NCBI RefSeq assembly: GCF_900105625.1
Contig: NZ_FNSD01000001.1
Coordinates: forward strand, 3,286,001 to 3,350,000
Source of the DNA: Terriglobus roseus
GTDB lineage: Bacteria > Acidobacteriota > Terriglobia > Terriglobales > Acidobacteriaceae
Direction of reading: 5' to 3'
Length of the DNA: 64,000 nt
Below are positions 8,183 through 15,898 of the stretch, in pieces. Under the pieces are notes generated by a model. The model was not told the DNA's origin and made no database searches. It saw nothing but the letters and a program-made list of their open reading frames with translations. Position 1 is the stretch's first letter. Every line of letters begins with the position of its first letter. A program made the position numbers and the translations under genes.

Positions 8183-8554
8183 TTGCAACGCATCGCCATC
8201 TGGAATCAGGCTCGGACCATTCTGTTCAGCGCTTCCGTCGAGGTCGCCGACACTTCGCTGAGCCGTGTCTGGGGTCTGCTGGGAAGGGCGGGATTGGACG
8301 CGGGGGGCGGCCTTTGGATCAGGCCGTCCTCCGGCGTCCATACCTTCGGCATGCGGTTCGCAATCGACGTTGTCGGGCTTGATAAGGAGCATCGCATCGT
8401 TCGACTTTGGCAGTGTTTACGACCATGGCGTATCACCTCCGTTAGTACTGCCGTTCGAAGCGTGCTGGAACTTCCGGCCGGCTTTGTCTCGCAGGCGGGT
8501 CTACAAATTGGACAGAAGTTACACCTTGAATCTGCTGAGGAAAAGGCTACGTGA
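8183..8554 (+). CDS. DUF192 family protein in the tad operon
   Basis: A 123-residue protein from a TTG start. The conserved DUF192 pattern is visible: VADTSLSRVWGLLGRAGLDAGGGLW, then HTFGMRFAIDVVGLDKEHRIVRL, and a C-terminal ELPAGFVSQAGLQIGQKLHLE. DUF192 proteins are small beta-barrel proteins of unknown biochemical role. Most are secreted, but this one lacks a signal peptide. Its last four bases overlap the GTG start of the TadG gene, so it is translationally tied to the pilus genes. Its role in the pilus is unknown. Confidence 0.82.
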   Translation: MQRIAIWNQARTILFSASVEVADTSLSRVWGLLGRAGLDAGGGLWIRPSSGVHTFGMRFAIDVVGLDKEHRIVRLWQCLRPWRITSVSTAVRSVLELPAGFVSQAGLQIGQKLHLESAEEKAT

Positions 8555-9969
8555 GGCCCGTACGCAGTCTCCTGAAGGATGATTCAGGGCAGGTGCTTGT
8601 GATCACCGCGCTTTGTATGGTGGTCTTGCTCGCGTTCCTTGGCCTCGCTATCGATGTGGGTCACCTGCGGCTGGTCCATCGACAGATGCAGACCCTTGCT
8701 GACGCCGCTGCAATGGCTGGCGGGTTAGAGATTCGTGTTTGCTCCGCGACGGCCAGTTGTCCCGCAATGCAGGCTGCAGTAAAGAATGCAATGGTTGAGA
8801 ACAAGCAGACGAGTGCCGCATTCCTGATGAACTGTGCAACGCCCGGAACGGGCCTTACGGTGACGTTGAATGATCCTCCTTGTGCTCTTGGAAGTGGAAA
8901 AGATCCGAACACCGGCAACACCAAATTTGTGGAAGCCGTTGTCACGCAGCAAGTGCACACTTACTTTGCCTGGGCTGTCGGCTATGACAATGTCAAGATA
9001 AGTGCTCGTGCAGAGGCTAAGCGTGGCGTTGACCCTTGCATCTGGGCTCTTAATCCGCACATCGGCAGCGCGATCACTGCCATTGCTGCACTCGGTCTCA
9101 ACTCCACCTGCGGCATCGTGGTGGAATCGGATAGCACGTCGGCGCTCAGTTGCCTGATCGGTGTGGTGAATGCCCCAACGATCAAGGTCACTGGCAAGGT
9201 CGCCAGCCTGCTTTGCGGTTCGTCGTCTCCCATCACCACGGGCGCCATCGTTCCCACGCCGGCCGACCCCATGGCGTACCTGCCGGTTCCTCCCACGGCA
9301 AGCGATCCCTGTCCCACAACCAATGGCACGGTCAATTTGCTCACGGGTACAACCACTTATTACGGCGCCAAGAACGGTGTGAATGCCATTCTTGGCTCGT
9401 TTGTCTTTAATCCCGGCGTCTATTGCGGCGGCATCAGCATCACGGCAGCCCTGGCATCCAGCATCACCTTCAACCCAGGTGTTTACATACTCCGTGATGG
9501 CACCACGATTCTGAACATCCCGCAGGGCGGGCTGAATCTTACGCTGCCCCTGCTTGCCAACATCACAGGGAACGGTGTGATGTTCTACAACCAGGGGAAT
9601 GTCAGCAATCCCGCTGCAAGTGTCGGTAGCCTTTCCATCACGGCACCGGTACCTCTCGTCAACGCTCTGAATCTTTCTGCCGCCACAAGCGGCACCTATG
9701 GCGGAGTTCTGTTCTGGCAGGCCAGGGGCGTTGCAACATCCGGCACTTACCTTGCGAATCTGCTCGGCGGCGGTAAGTTCGAAGGCGCTATCTACCAGCC
9801 GAGTGCCAAGGTCGCCTACGCAGTCGGTCTGCTCACGTCTTCTTACAACATCCTCGTCGCGGATCAGATCAACTTCACGGGACAGGTCCTGAGTACGGTC
9901 GGCAGCAACTATGCTGCTCTTGCAAATGGTTCACCGCTTCATGGCGATACCGCGGTGCTGGTCCAGTGA
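8551..9969 (+). CDS. tadG: TadG-like Flp pilus assembly protein
   Basis: A 472-residue protein from a GTG start that overlaps the previous gene. The N-terminus has the Tad_N signature: DDSGQVLVITALCMVVLL, a hydrophobic helix, then DVGHLRLVHRQMQTLADAAAMAGG. The rest is a long Ser/Thr/Gly-rich extracytoplasmic part with repeated beta-strand-like segments (for example near 9400-9700) and several Cys. TadG is a pseudopilin-like membrane protein that may stabilise or cap the Tad structure. Length is in the family range, and the C-terminal part is poorly conserved in general. Confidence 0.85.
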   Translation: MRPVRSLLKDDSGQVLVITALCMVVLLAFLGLAIDVGHLRLVHRQMQTLADAAAMAGGLEIRVCSATASCPAMQAAVKNAMVENKQTSAAFLMNCATPGTGLTVTLNDPPCALGSGKDPNTGNTKFVEAVVTQQVHTYFAWAVGYDNVKISARAEAKRGVDPCIWALNPHIGSAITAIAALGLNSTCGIVVESDSTSALSCLIGVVNAPTIKVTGKVASLLCGSSSPITTGAIVPTPADPMAYLPVPPTASDPCPTTNGTVNLLTGTTTYYGAKNGVNAILGSFVFNPGVYCGGISITAALASSITFNPGVYILRDGTTILNIPQGGLNLTLPLLANITGNGVMFYNQGNVSNPAASVGSLSITAPVPLVNALNLSAATSGTYGGVLFWQARGVATSGTYLANLLGGGKFEGAIYQPSAKVAYAVGLLTSSYNILVADQINFTGQVLSTVGSNYAALANGSPLHGDTAVLVQ

Positions 9970-10001
9970 CAGCGACTCTCCAACAAGAAAGGGCCAACCC
10001 T

Positions 10002-10454
10002 ATGCCGAAGCGTCCTTTCGCCCGTAAGTTGCGAGGTGACAGTGGCAGCAGCCTGCTGGAAGCAGCATTGGTGGCGCCTGTGCTGATCCTGATCCTTGTC
10101 GCTGCCTATGATTTTGGCCGAGCTTATGTGGTTGGCATTCAACTCTCTTCTGCTACACAGGCTGGTGCGCTCTATGGCATGCAGACACCGACGGATATCA
10201 CCGGCGTCGTCGCGGCAGCAAACCTGAACGCCACAGGCATTACGGGCATCACTACGACGGCCACCTTCGGTTGCGAGTGTTCTGACGGTTCTTCCGTCGT
10301 AGCCGGGTGCGCCGCCGGTCCTGTCTGTGCCTTCAATGTTCTGAATTATGTCGATGTTATTTCGACCACTACCTATACCCCCATCCTGAGGTACCCCGGT
10401 ATCCCGGCGAGCATCGCCATGCGAAGCGAATCACGCGTACGGTCGGCTCAATGA
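10002..10454 (+). CDS. tadE: TadE-like pseudopilin
   Basis: About 150 residues. The TadE signature is GDSGSSLLEAALVAPVLILILVAAYDFGRAY: a short basic leader, Gly-Ser region, Glu, then a hydrophobic helix. The Glu at mature position 5 or so is the prepilin-peptidase hallmark. The remainder has a small four-Cys loop (CECSDGSS, AGCAAG, VCAF). I chose the ATG at 10002 because AGAAAGGG lies upstream; an in-frame GTG at 9966 would add 12 residues without similarity and overlap tadG. It overlaps the next gene by ATGA, indicating coupling. Confidence 0.87.
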   Translation: MPKRPFARKLRGDSGSSLLEAALVAPVLILILVAAYDFGRAYVVGIQLSSATQAGALYGMQTPTDITGVVAAANLNATGITGITTTATFGCECSDGSSVVAGCAAGPVCAFNVLNYVDVISTTTYTPILRYPGIPASIAMRSESRVRSAQ

Positions 10455-10987
10455 CGCCCATGACAAGCAACCGGTGGGAACGGAAGCCAGGAAGAGTCAT
10501 CGCGTTGTCTCTGCAGCAATGCAGGCGAGACAACAGCGGCAGCGGGTTGGTGGAGTTCGCACTCACCATTGCAACGCTGATGACGCTTGTTCTTGGAATT
10601 GCTTACTGCGCCCTCGCTCTCTACACGGACCACTATGTAGCCGATGCCGCCCGCGCCGGGGCGCGGTATGCCATGGTGAGGGGTGCGACCTGGGGTGTGA
10701 CCTGTGCTTCTGCGACGAGCTATAACTGCACGGCCACCAGCAGCTCGGTGCAGGCCTACCTGCTTTCACTGGCGCCGCTGGGCGTCAAAGCCGCGAATAC
10801 GACGATTGTGACTACATGGCCTGGAACCACAACAGCCGGTTCGACTTGCTATCTGCTTAACGGTATCAAGGGGCTCGGCTGCTCCGTGAAGGTGAGCGTG
10901 ACGTATGCCTTTGGACTGTCGCTTCCCCTGGTGCCAAATACAGCAATTCTTATGACCAGCAGTTCAACGATGCCGATTACACAATAA
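10451..10987 (+). CDS. Second TadE/TadF-like pseudopilin
   Basis: About 178 residues. The leader MTPMTSNRWERKPGRVIALSLQ is followed by the pseudopilin motif NSGSGLVEFALTIATLMTLVLGIAYCAL and a segment typical of TadE (TDHYVADAARAGARYAMVRGA). It begins in an ATGA overlap with the upstream TadE-like gene, which settles the start; the open frame reaches back to 10307 but there overlaps tadE. It contains Cys pairs that may form periplasmic disulfides. TadE and TadF are processed by the same peptidase as the pilin. It is the last gene of the operon, and the HD-GYP gene ends 30 bases further on the other strand. Confidence 0.86.
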   Translation: MTPMTSNRWERKPGRVIALSLQQCRRDNSGSGLVEFALTIATLMTLVLGIAYCALALYTDHYVADAARAGARYAMVRGATWGVTCASATSYNCTATSSSVQAYLLSLAPLGVKAANTTIVTTWPGTTTAGSTCYLLNGIKGLGCSVKVSVTYAFGLSLPLVPNTAILMTSSSTMPITQ

Positions 10988-11017
10988 GACTTGGCTTTTA
11001 ATCCGAGTGAGTCATGC

Positions 11018-12412
11018 TTATGCCACAAGGGATATGACGCTGTTATGCAGAAATGCATTCACGCAGTCAATATCAAGCGAGTGCGGCGTTTGTGCGATCA
11101 GAATCTGGTAGATCTGCTGACCTGTATACTTCCGCCGGAAGGATCGCTCGGCCGCGAGCGCCTCAGCAACATCGGCAACGGCCAGTATGCGCGCAGACAG
11201 GCTGAGCTGCTCGCCCGTCAGGTGCTTCGGATAACCGGTGCCATCCAGCCGCTCATGATGTGTAACGGCAAGTTCAGCGATCTCACGAAACTCCGGCACG
11301 CGCTCCAGGATTTCCCGGGTGCGCAAAGGATAGTTCCTGATAACCGGTAGATCGTCCTTAGTAAGTGGTCCCTGCTTCTCCAGGATGTGGCGCGGCACGG
11401 CAAGCTTTCCAATATCGTGCAGCAACGCGGCACGGCGCAATGTCGTGACCTGGCGTTCGCTCAAGTTCATCACACGCGCGATGCGCACGGCAATATCGGC
11501 AACCAGAGAGGAGTGTGTGCTGCTGAAGTTTGACCGGGCGTCGGCCACGGTCGCAAACACCTCGCACACCTTATCGATCGTGTCGCCGTTTGCGGCCAGC
11601 ATGTGTTCCCGCGGCTCAAGTGAAACGGTGTAGCTCAACAGATCTTTCTGTTCAAGCTGCCACCAGGACGACGGTGATTCAAAGAGTCGTGTTGCAGCGG
11701 CCACTAACCCCGGATCGAACCATCCACGGCAGCGGCGATGGATCCCGTGAATGACGGATCGGCTTCCGCCCCGTGCGTGAAACCGCTCCATGGTCTGCGC
11801 CAGCTTGACGATTTGGGCCAGGACCGGGATGCAGACGCTGTGCGCGCGGTCCGGTGCGCCGCGCCCATCCCATTGCTCGTCGATGGCGCAGACTGCGGCG
11901 CGCGTTTCCGAAGACAAGCCAAGCTTGTCCAGCAGTTCGCCAGCTGCAGCACAGCGGAGGAGCGCCGTTTCGATCCGTAAGTGCTTGCGCTGCCAGAGAA
12001 ATTCAATCTGTTTGCGAACGCGGCCGGGAAACGATCCGCCGCGATGCAAATCAAAGGTGGCACGGCCACTCTCACGCAAGGACATGCCACCGACACCCTC
12101 GCGCAGCATGCGTCGCGCTGTAGCGCCATCCTGGCCTGTTGCAGCCCTATCCCAAGTCTGTGTATAGGGGCCGCCCACATCCTTCAGAAGGAGCGCGTAA
12201 TAGAGATCGCTCTGCGCGGCCGGAGTAAGCCCGATACGTCGGCCGATCCTCATGCCGATGATGCATGTCCGCAACGAATGAAATTCGCCATTTCCCTCTG
12301 CCAGATCAATCGCCGTCGTCAGAGACGCAATGATCTCGGCAAAGCTGCCAAGTTCCATGCCCGCGTTGTGAGCACTTGCGTCCATGCGAGTTGAAGTTAT
12401 AACTCGGGCCAT
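11018..12412 (-). CDS. HD-GYP domain protein with a degenerate N-terminal half
   Basis: A 464-residue cytoplasmic protein. The C-terminal domain (about 299-464) has every HD-GYP signature: ALLHDIGKLAVP (HD at 332-333), THHERLDGTGYP (about 384-395) and ILAVADVAEALAAERSF. Such domains hydrolyse cyclic-di-GMP. The N-terminal half (about 20-230) looks like a decayed copy: DEQWDGRGAPD resembles the second motif, but the HHE is lost. No receiver, PAS or membrane segment is seen. It converges on the tad operon and diverges from the RHH gene. Because cyclic-di-GMP commonly controls pili, a role in pilus control is a reasonable inference. Confidence 0.88.
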   Translation of the reverse strand: MARVITSTRMDASAHNAGMELGSFAEIIASLTTAIDLAEGNGEFHSLRTCIIGMRIGRRIGLTPAAQSDLYYALLLKDVGGPYTQTWDRAATGQDGATARRMLREGVGGMSLRESGRATFDLHRGGSFPGRVRKQIEFLWQRKHLRIETALLRCAAAGELLDKLGLSSETRAAVCAIDEQWDGRGAPDRAHSVCIPVLAQIVKLAQTMERFHARGGSRSVIHGIHRRCRGWFDPGLVAAATRLFESPSSWWQLEQKDLLSYTVSLEPREHMLAANGDTIDKVCEVFATVADARSNFSSTHSSLVADIAVRIARVMNLSERQVTTLRRAALLHDIGKLAVPRHILEKQGPLTKDDLPVIRNYPLRTREILERVPEFREIAELAVTHHERLDGTGYPKHLTGEQLSLSARILAVADVAEALAAERSFRRKYTGQQIYQILIAQTPHSLDIDCVNAFLHNSVISLVA

Positions 12413-12518
12413 ATGATCGTCCAGTCGTCAGGGTCAGAAACGCGTCTCCCCAGCATGCAGCAAAGGATGCATACCTGAGTAATGCAATTGTCACGCGGGT
12501 TAAATTAAATCGCAATTG

Positions 12519-12536
12519 GATATCACCCTTGATATC
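12519..12536. promoter_or_regulatory. GATATC-type operator candidate between HD-GYP and RHH genes
   Basis: GATATCACCCTTGATATC matches the pilin-upstream motif (249-266) at 15 of 18 positions; all differences fall in the 3-base spacer. It lies 107 bases before the HD-GYP start on one side and 110 before the RHH start on the other, in an AT-rich patch that is the likely divergent promoter. Autoregulation by the RHH protein is the simplest reading, but that is inference. Nothing else is recognised in 12413-12645. Confidence 0.55.
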
Positions 12537-12645
12537 AGTCGTCCTCAGAGTCTTTACAGCGTGCCAGCGGGAAAGCGATAGTTCGCTTATGCAGAGCCGA
12601 AGAACGCCGGTGATCGCATGATCTGAAGAGCATCTCGAGTGACTC

Positions 12646-12912
12646 ATGGACGACGAAATTCGCAATGATCCTCCGGGCAAGCCGATCGCAATTGATGCAC
12701 CGGTCAGCAGAAACAAGACACTTCGGGTCAAGCTCGCAACCTCGCTTCGGAGACAGGCGGAGCTGGTCGCGCGAGGTCAGGGCGTGTCACTCAGCTACCT
12801 GGTGAATAAGGCAATCGAAGAGAAGATTGCACGGTTTAAGAGCATGAAGGAGAATCAACCCGGCGGTCGGGACAGCGTCCATCTGGTTGAAAAGATCCGT
12901 AAGTCAGGTTAG
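12646..12912 (+). CDS. Ribbon-helix-helix (CopG/Arc type) DNA-binding protein
   Basis: An 88-residue protein. The middle part KTLRVKLATSLRRQAELVA (beta-strand then helix A), followed by RGQGVSLSYLVNKAIEEKIARF (turn and helix B), has the pattern of RHH proteins: alternating residues in the strand, then Leu-Ser-Tyr-Leu-Val-Asn-Lys-Ala-Ile. The 28 N-terminal and 25 C-terminal residues are charged and likely flexible. There is no toxin gene next to it, so a plain regulator is more likely than an antitoxin. The GATATC motif sits 110 bases upstream and also in front of the pilin gene, which makes the pilus operon a candidate target. Confidence 0.72.
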   Translation: MDDEIRNDPPGKPIAIDAPVSRNKTLRVKLATSLRRQAELVARGQGVSLSYLVNKAIEEKIARFKSMKENQPGGRDSVHLVEKIRKSG

Positions 12913-13142
12913 TGCCAGATATTGCATATTTAAAGTAATTTACTTCACATGTTTAGAGCATTCAGAAGCCTGATCAAGAAATAGTTATGCGTATCATTTT
13001 TTGATTATTCGCATCATGGAAATCCGGAGTGTCGAATGCGCGCCCAGATCCCGTGAGCCGCCTCATTCGGGTAGCTGGCCGCGTAGGGAAGCGTTACTTT
13101 GGTCGGGTTACCCCTGGCGCTTCGCTACCATCCAAGCTGCAG
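12913..13142. other. AT-rich intergenic stretch before the RNase gene
   Basis: Unlike its GC-rich surroundings, this stretch is AT-rich up to about 13015. It holds an imperfect inverted repeat with ATGCG (12987-12991) and CGCAT (13010-13014) as outer arms and T-rich sequence inside, which could be a weak terminator for the RHH gene or a regulatory site. No gene is seen here; an open frame from 13029 leads into the RNase gene but has no signal-like or conserved content before 13143. Confidence 0.35.
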
Positions 13143-14030
13143 ATGAATCGGCTCATTGCAGCATCCCTCTCAATCGTTCTTGTCTCTTGCATCGGTGGCT
13201 GCAAGAACAGTCAGCAGCAGATCGAGCCTTCGCAGACCAGCAGTCGTGACCCAGGTGCTTCCAGAGAGCAGCGCTCGCCAGGTGATGAGGACTACAACGG
13301 AAAATACCAAGCCGAATCCCACCATCGCCACCATCACGGCAGGCGTGGCGAAACACCGGATGACAACTGGGGCACTTACGACCGCACCGATGACGGCGAC
13401 GCCCCGGCAAGCAGGGCAGAGGTGGCAGGTGGAAGTTCGCAGACCCGCTTCAGTCGCCATCACAACAGCCGTGCGCTGACTGCTGCACCGGGCAAGTTCG
13501 ACTTCTATGTGCTCAATCTTTCATGGTCACCCGAGTTCTGCCATGGCCACCCATCTGCCGCAGAGTGCTCGCAGCATCGCGCCTTCACGCTGCACGGCCT
13601 GTGGCCGCAGAACAACGACGGCACCTATCCCGAGGACTGCAGCGATGCGCCTGGTCCTGCGAATCCGTCGCAATATGCCGACATCTATCCCGATGCGTCC
13701 CTGCTGCAGCACGAATGGCAGACGCACGGCACCTGCTCCGGCCTTGCGCCTGACCAGTTCCTGACGCTCGACCGCCGTGCCGAGCACTCGATCACGATTC
13801 CGACGGCACTCGCCCATCTGAAGCAGCAGGCCAGCATGACGCCAGCGCAGATCGTAACGCTGTTCACGCAGAGCAACGCCGGATTGCCGGCGAGCAGTCT
13901 CGCCATTACGTGCGGCAATAACTTCCTCACGGCCGTCGAGGTGTGCATGGATAAGAACCTGAAGCCGGAGAGCTGTTCCGCCGTGAAGACCTGCGGAGCG
14001 AATCAGATTCGCATTCCTGCTCCGCAGTGA
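13143..14030 (+). CDS. RNase T2 family ribonuclease, exported lipoprotein
   Basis: About 295 residues. It begins MNRLIAASLSIVLVSC, a lipoprotein-type signal with lipobox LVSC (a second Cys follows in IGGC). A polar linker of about 100 residues, rich in Gln, Ser and His (HHRHHHGRR), leads to the catalytic domain. Both RNase T2 active-site boxes are intact: FTLHGLWPQ and HEWQTHGTC. The enzyme cleaves RNA through 2',3'-cyclic phosphates and would act in the periplasm or at the surface to scavenge nucleotides. The start at 13143 is chosen because it gives the signal sequence; the ribosome-binding site is weak. Several Cys in the C-terminal part may form disulfides. Confidence 0.9.
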   Translation: MNRLIAASLSIVLVSCIGGCKNSQQQIEPSQTSSRDPGASREQRSPGDEDYNGKYQAESHHRHHHGRRGETPDDNWGTYDRTDDGDAPASRAEVAGGSSQTRFSRHHNSRALTAAPGKFDFYVLNLSWSPEFCHGHPSAAECSQHRAFTLHGLWPQNNDGTYPEDCSDAPGPANPSQYADIYPDASLLQHEWQTHGTCSGLAPDQFLTLDRRAEHSITIPTALAHLKQQASMTPAQIVTLFTQSNAGLPASSLAITCGNNFLTAVEVCMDKNLKPESCSAVKTCGANQIRIPAPQ

Positions 14031-14046
14031 CGGCGCTCAAACGAAC

Positions 14047-14075
14047 AAAAGGCACGGCCAGAAGCCGTGCCTTTT
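14047..14075. terminator. Bidirectional terminator between RNase T2 gene and pyk
   Basis: AAAAGGCACGGC (14047-14058) pairs perfectly with GCCGTGCCTTTT (14064-14075) around a 5-base loop. The A-run and U-run flank a GC stem, so it can terminate the RNase gene on the plus strand and pyk on the minus strand. Confidence 0.88.
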
Positions 14076-14099
14076 CTTCGTTCTGATCTGCCTGATCGC

Positions 14100-15563
14100 T
14101 TACTGTTCCGTGACCTCGTGCAGCTTCATGAAGTTGGTACCGCCGATGCGGCTGGCCGTGCCGCCCACGATACCGAGAACCTCGCGCGGCTTGACGAATC
14201 CCAGGTTCCGCAACGTTGCCTCTGCCATGGCGACCTGCAGATCACCCGCACCGAACCGGTCCACCGGCAGAGCGTGGACGCCCCAGAGCATCATCGTCTT
14301 GCCGATAACCTCTTCATCGTTCGACAGCGCAAAGATGCGGACGTTGGGACGGTACATCGAGATGAGTCGGGCAGAAGTGCCGGTCTCTGTGAAGATGGCG
14401 ATTGCACTCAGATCGAGATCCTCGGCTGAGTGCGCCATGCTCTCACAGATGGTTTCCGCAACGCTGAGCTTGGCGCCGCGTGCGTGGTGCAGAGACCGTG
14501 GTCCGGTCGCGCGATCCAGCTTCATCTGCGCCTCCGATTCCACGATGATCTTCGCCATCATGGCAACAGCCTGCACCGGATACTTGCCGGCGGCCGACTC
14601 GGCCGACAGCATGACAGCATCGGTGCCGTCATAGACCGCATTGGCAACGTCGCTGACTTCGGCGCGCGTGGGACGCGGATTGTCGATCATGCTTTCCAGC
14701 ATCTGCGTGGCCGTGATCACGGGCTTGCGATACGCAAGCGCGCGGCGAATGATGTGCTTCTGAATAGCGGGAACCTTCTCCGGCGGAACTTCTACGCCAA
14801 GGTCGCCACGCGCAACCATCAGCGCGTCCGTTTCTTCCAGAATCTCTTCCAGGTTCTCGATCGCCTGGGGCTTTTCCAGCTTGGCAACGACCCATGCGGT
14901 GCAGTTCAACTGCTTCATGCGGCGTCGCGCGTAGCGGATATCTTCTGCGGTGCGAACGAACGACAATGCCAGCGCATGCACGCCCTGGGTGGCGATGAAG
15001 GCCAGGTCTTCTTCGTCCTTCTCGGTAAGTGCAGGAACATTGACCGCGATACCCGGCAGGTTGATGCCCTTCTTTTCGCCCAGCAGACCGCCGTTGATGA
15101 TGTCGCACACCACATCGGTGCCCTGGATCTCCGCGACCGTCAGTTCGATCAAGCCGTCCGAGAGGAGGATCGTGTCACCGGGCGAGAGATTTTCTGCCAG
15201 CGTGGTGAAGACAGTGCTGACTTTCTCGGCAGTGCCTTCCATCTCATGCGGTGTGATGATGAGCTGTTTGCCCGCTTCCAGCAGCACGGGCTTGCCGCCA
15301 ACCAGTTTGCCCGTGCGGATTTTGGGACCCTGCAGGTCGGCGAGGATGCAGATGGGCTTGCCCTCTTCCTCGCTCACCTTGCGCACCATCTTGATGAGTT
15401 CGGCCTTCTGCTCGTGCGATCCGTGAGAGAAGTTCAACCGGGCTACGTCCAGGCCGGCGCGCACCAGGCTGCGAAAAACCTCTTCGGTGGAACATGCGGG
15501 GCCAAGTGTTGCCACAATCTTTGCACTGCGCCCGTTGCCCAGAAATCCGCTGCTGTCGCTCAT
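14100..15563 (-). CDS. pyk: Pyruvate kinase
   Basis: A 487-residue glycolytic enzyme that converts phosphoenolpyruvate and ADP to pyruvate and ATP. Motifs: KIVATLGPACST (about 13); RLNFSHGSHEQK; the active-site Lys segment AWVVAKLEKPQAIENLEEI (about 225); MVARGDLGVEVPPEKVP; and VITATQMLESMIDNPRPTRAEVSDVANAV, where the signature is continuous (residues about 285-315). A C-terminal regulatory domain follows. GGAGAG lies just before the ATG. Length is normal. It stands alone, convergent with the RNase gene. Confidence 0.97.
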   Translation of the reverse strand: MSDSSGFLGNGRSAKIVATLGPACSTEEVFRSLVRAGLDVARLNFSHGSHEQKAELIKMVRKVSEEEGKPICILADLQGPKIRTGKLVGGKPVLLEAGKQLIITPHEMEGTAEKVSTVFTTLAENLSPGDTILLSDGLIELTVAEIQGTDVVCDIINGGLLGEKKGINLPGIAVNVPALTEKDEEDLAFIATQGVHALALSFVRTAEDIRYARRRMKQLNCTAWVVAKLEKPQAIENLEEILEETDALMVARGDLGVEVPPEKVPAIQKHIIRRALAYRKPVITATQMLESMIDNPRPTRAEVSDVANAVYDGTDAVMLSAESAAGKYPVQAVAMMAKIIVESEAQMKLDRATGPRSLHHARGAKLSVAETICESMAHSAEDLDLSAIAIFTETGTSARLISMYRPNVRIFALSNDEEVIGKTMMLWGVHALPVDRFGAGDLQVAMAEATLRNLGFVKPREVLGIVGGTASRIGGTNFMKLHEVTEQ

Positions 15564-15898
15564 TGCTCTCCAAAACGTTCGCCCGTCTGGCGCTCGCTGA
15601 TGTCCATTCTAGACGTTTGTTCGATACGGAACAGTGTCGTGTGGTCGGACCAATAGGCATTATCGATAAGGAAACGTGAAACGGCAATTCGGCCGGAGAT
15701 TAGGAGCCCCGGTATTTGCGGGGCAGACGGTTGGCTCATCGTGCGGCCCGCGGCCCATTCTCCGGATCCTTTCGGTCACACGCTCCCGAATGATTCGCGC
15801 TCATTCCGATCAACCACCCTTTCGCGATGGAGCCGCGAAAGGATGCACCTGGAGTGTCGCGGTGCTGAACACCTTCGATTGCTGGGAATCCGCGAACC
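15564..15898. other. Intergenic region with a hairpin, no gene seen
   Basis: This 335-base gap lies between pyk and the YihY gene (both on the minus strand). It should contain the pyk promoter. The one clear structure is CCTTTCGCG (15818-15826) pairing with CGCGAAAGG (15834-15842) around a 7-base loop, about 57 bases beyond the stop of the YihY gene. It has no U-run on the minus side. Open frames here have no family character. Confidence 0.4.

Noticed and set aside
10193-10201. Another GATATCACC string
   Set aside because: It lies inside the tadE-like coding sequence and lacks the second GATATC, so it is probably chance.
12646-12912. RHH gene as antitoxin of a toxin-antitoxin pair
   Set aside because: No small toxin-like gene lies directly up- or downstream; the next gene is an exported RNase T2 with its own signal, more than 200 bases away.
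14430-15656. 408-codon open frame antisense to pyruvate kinase
   Set aside because: No motif; the sense strand holds a complete pyruvate kinase.
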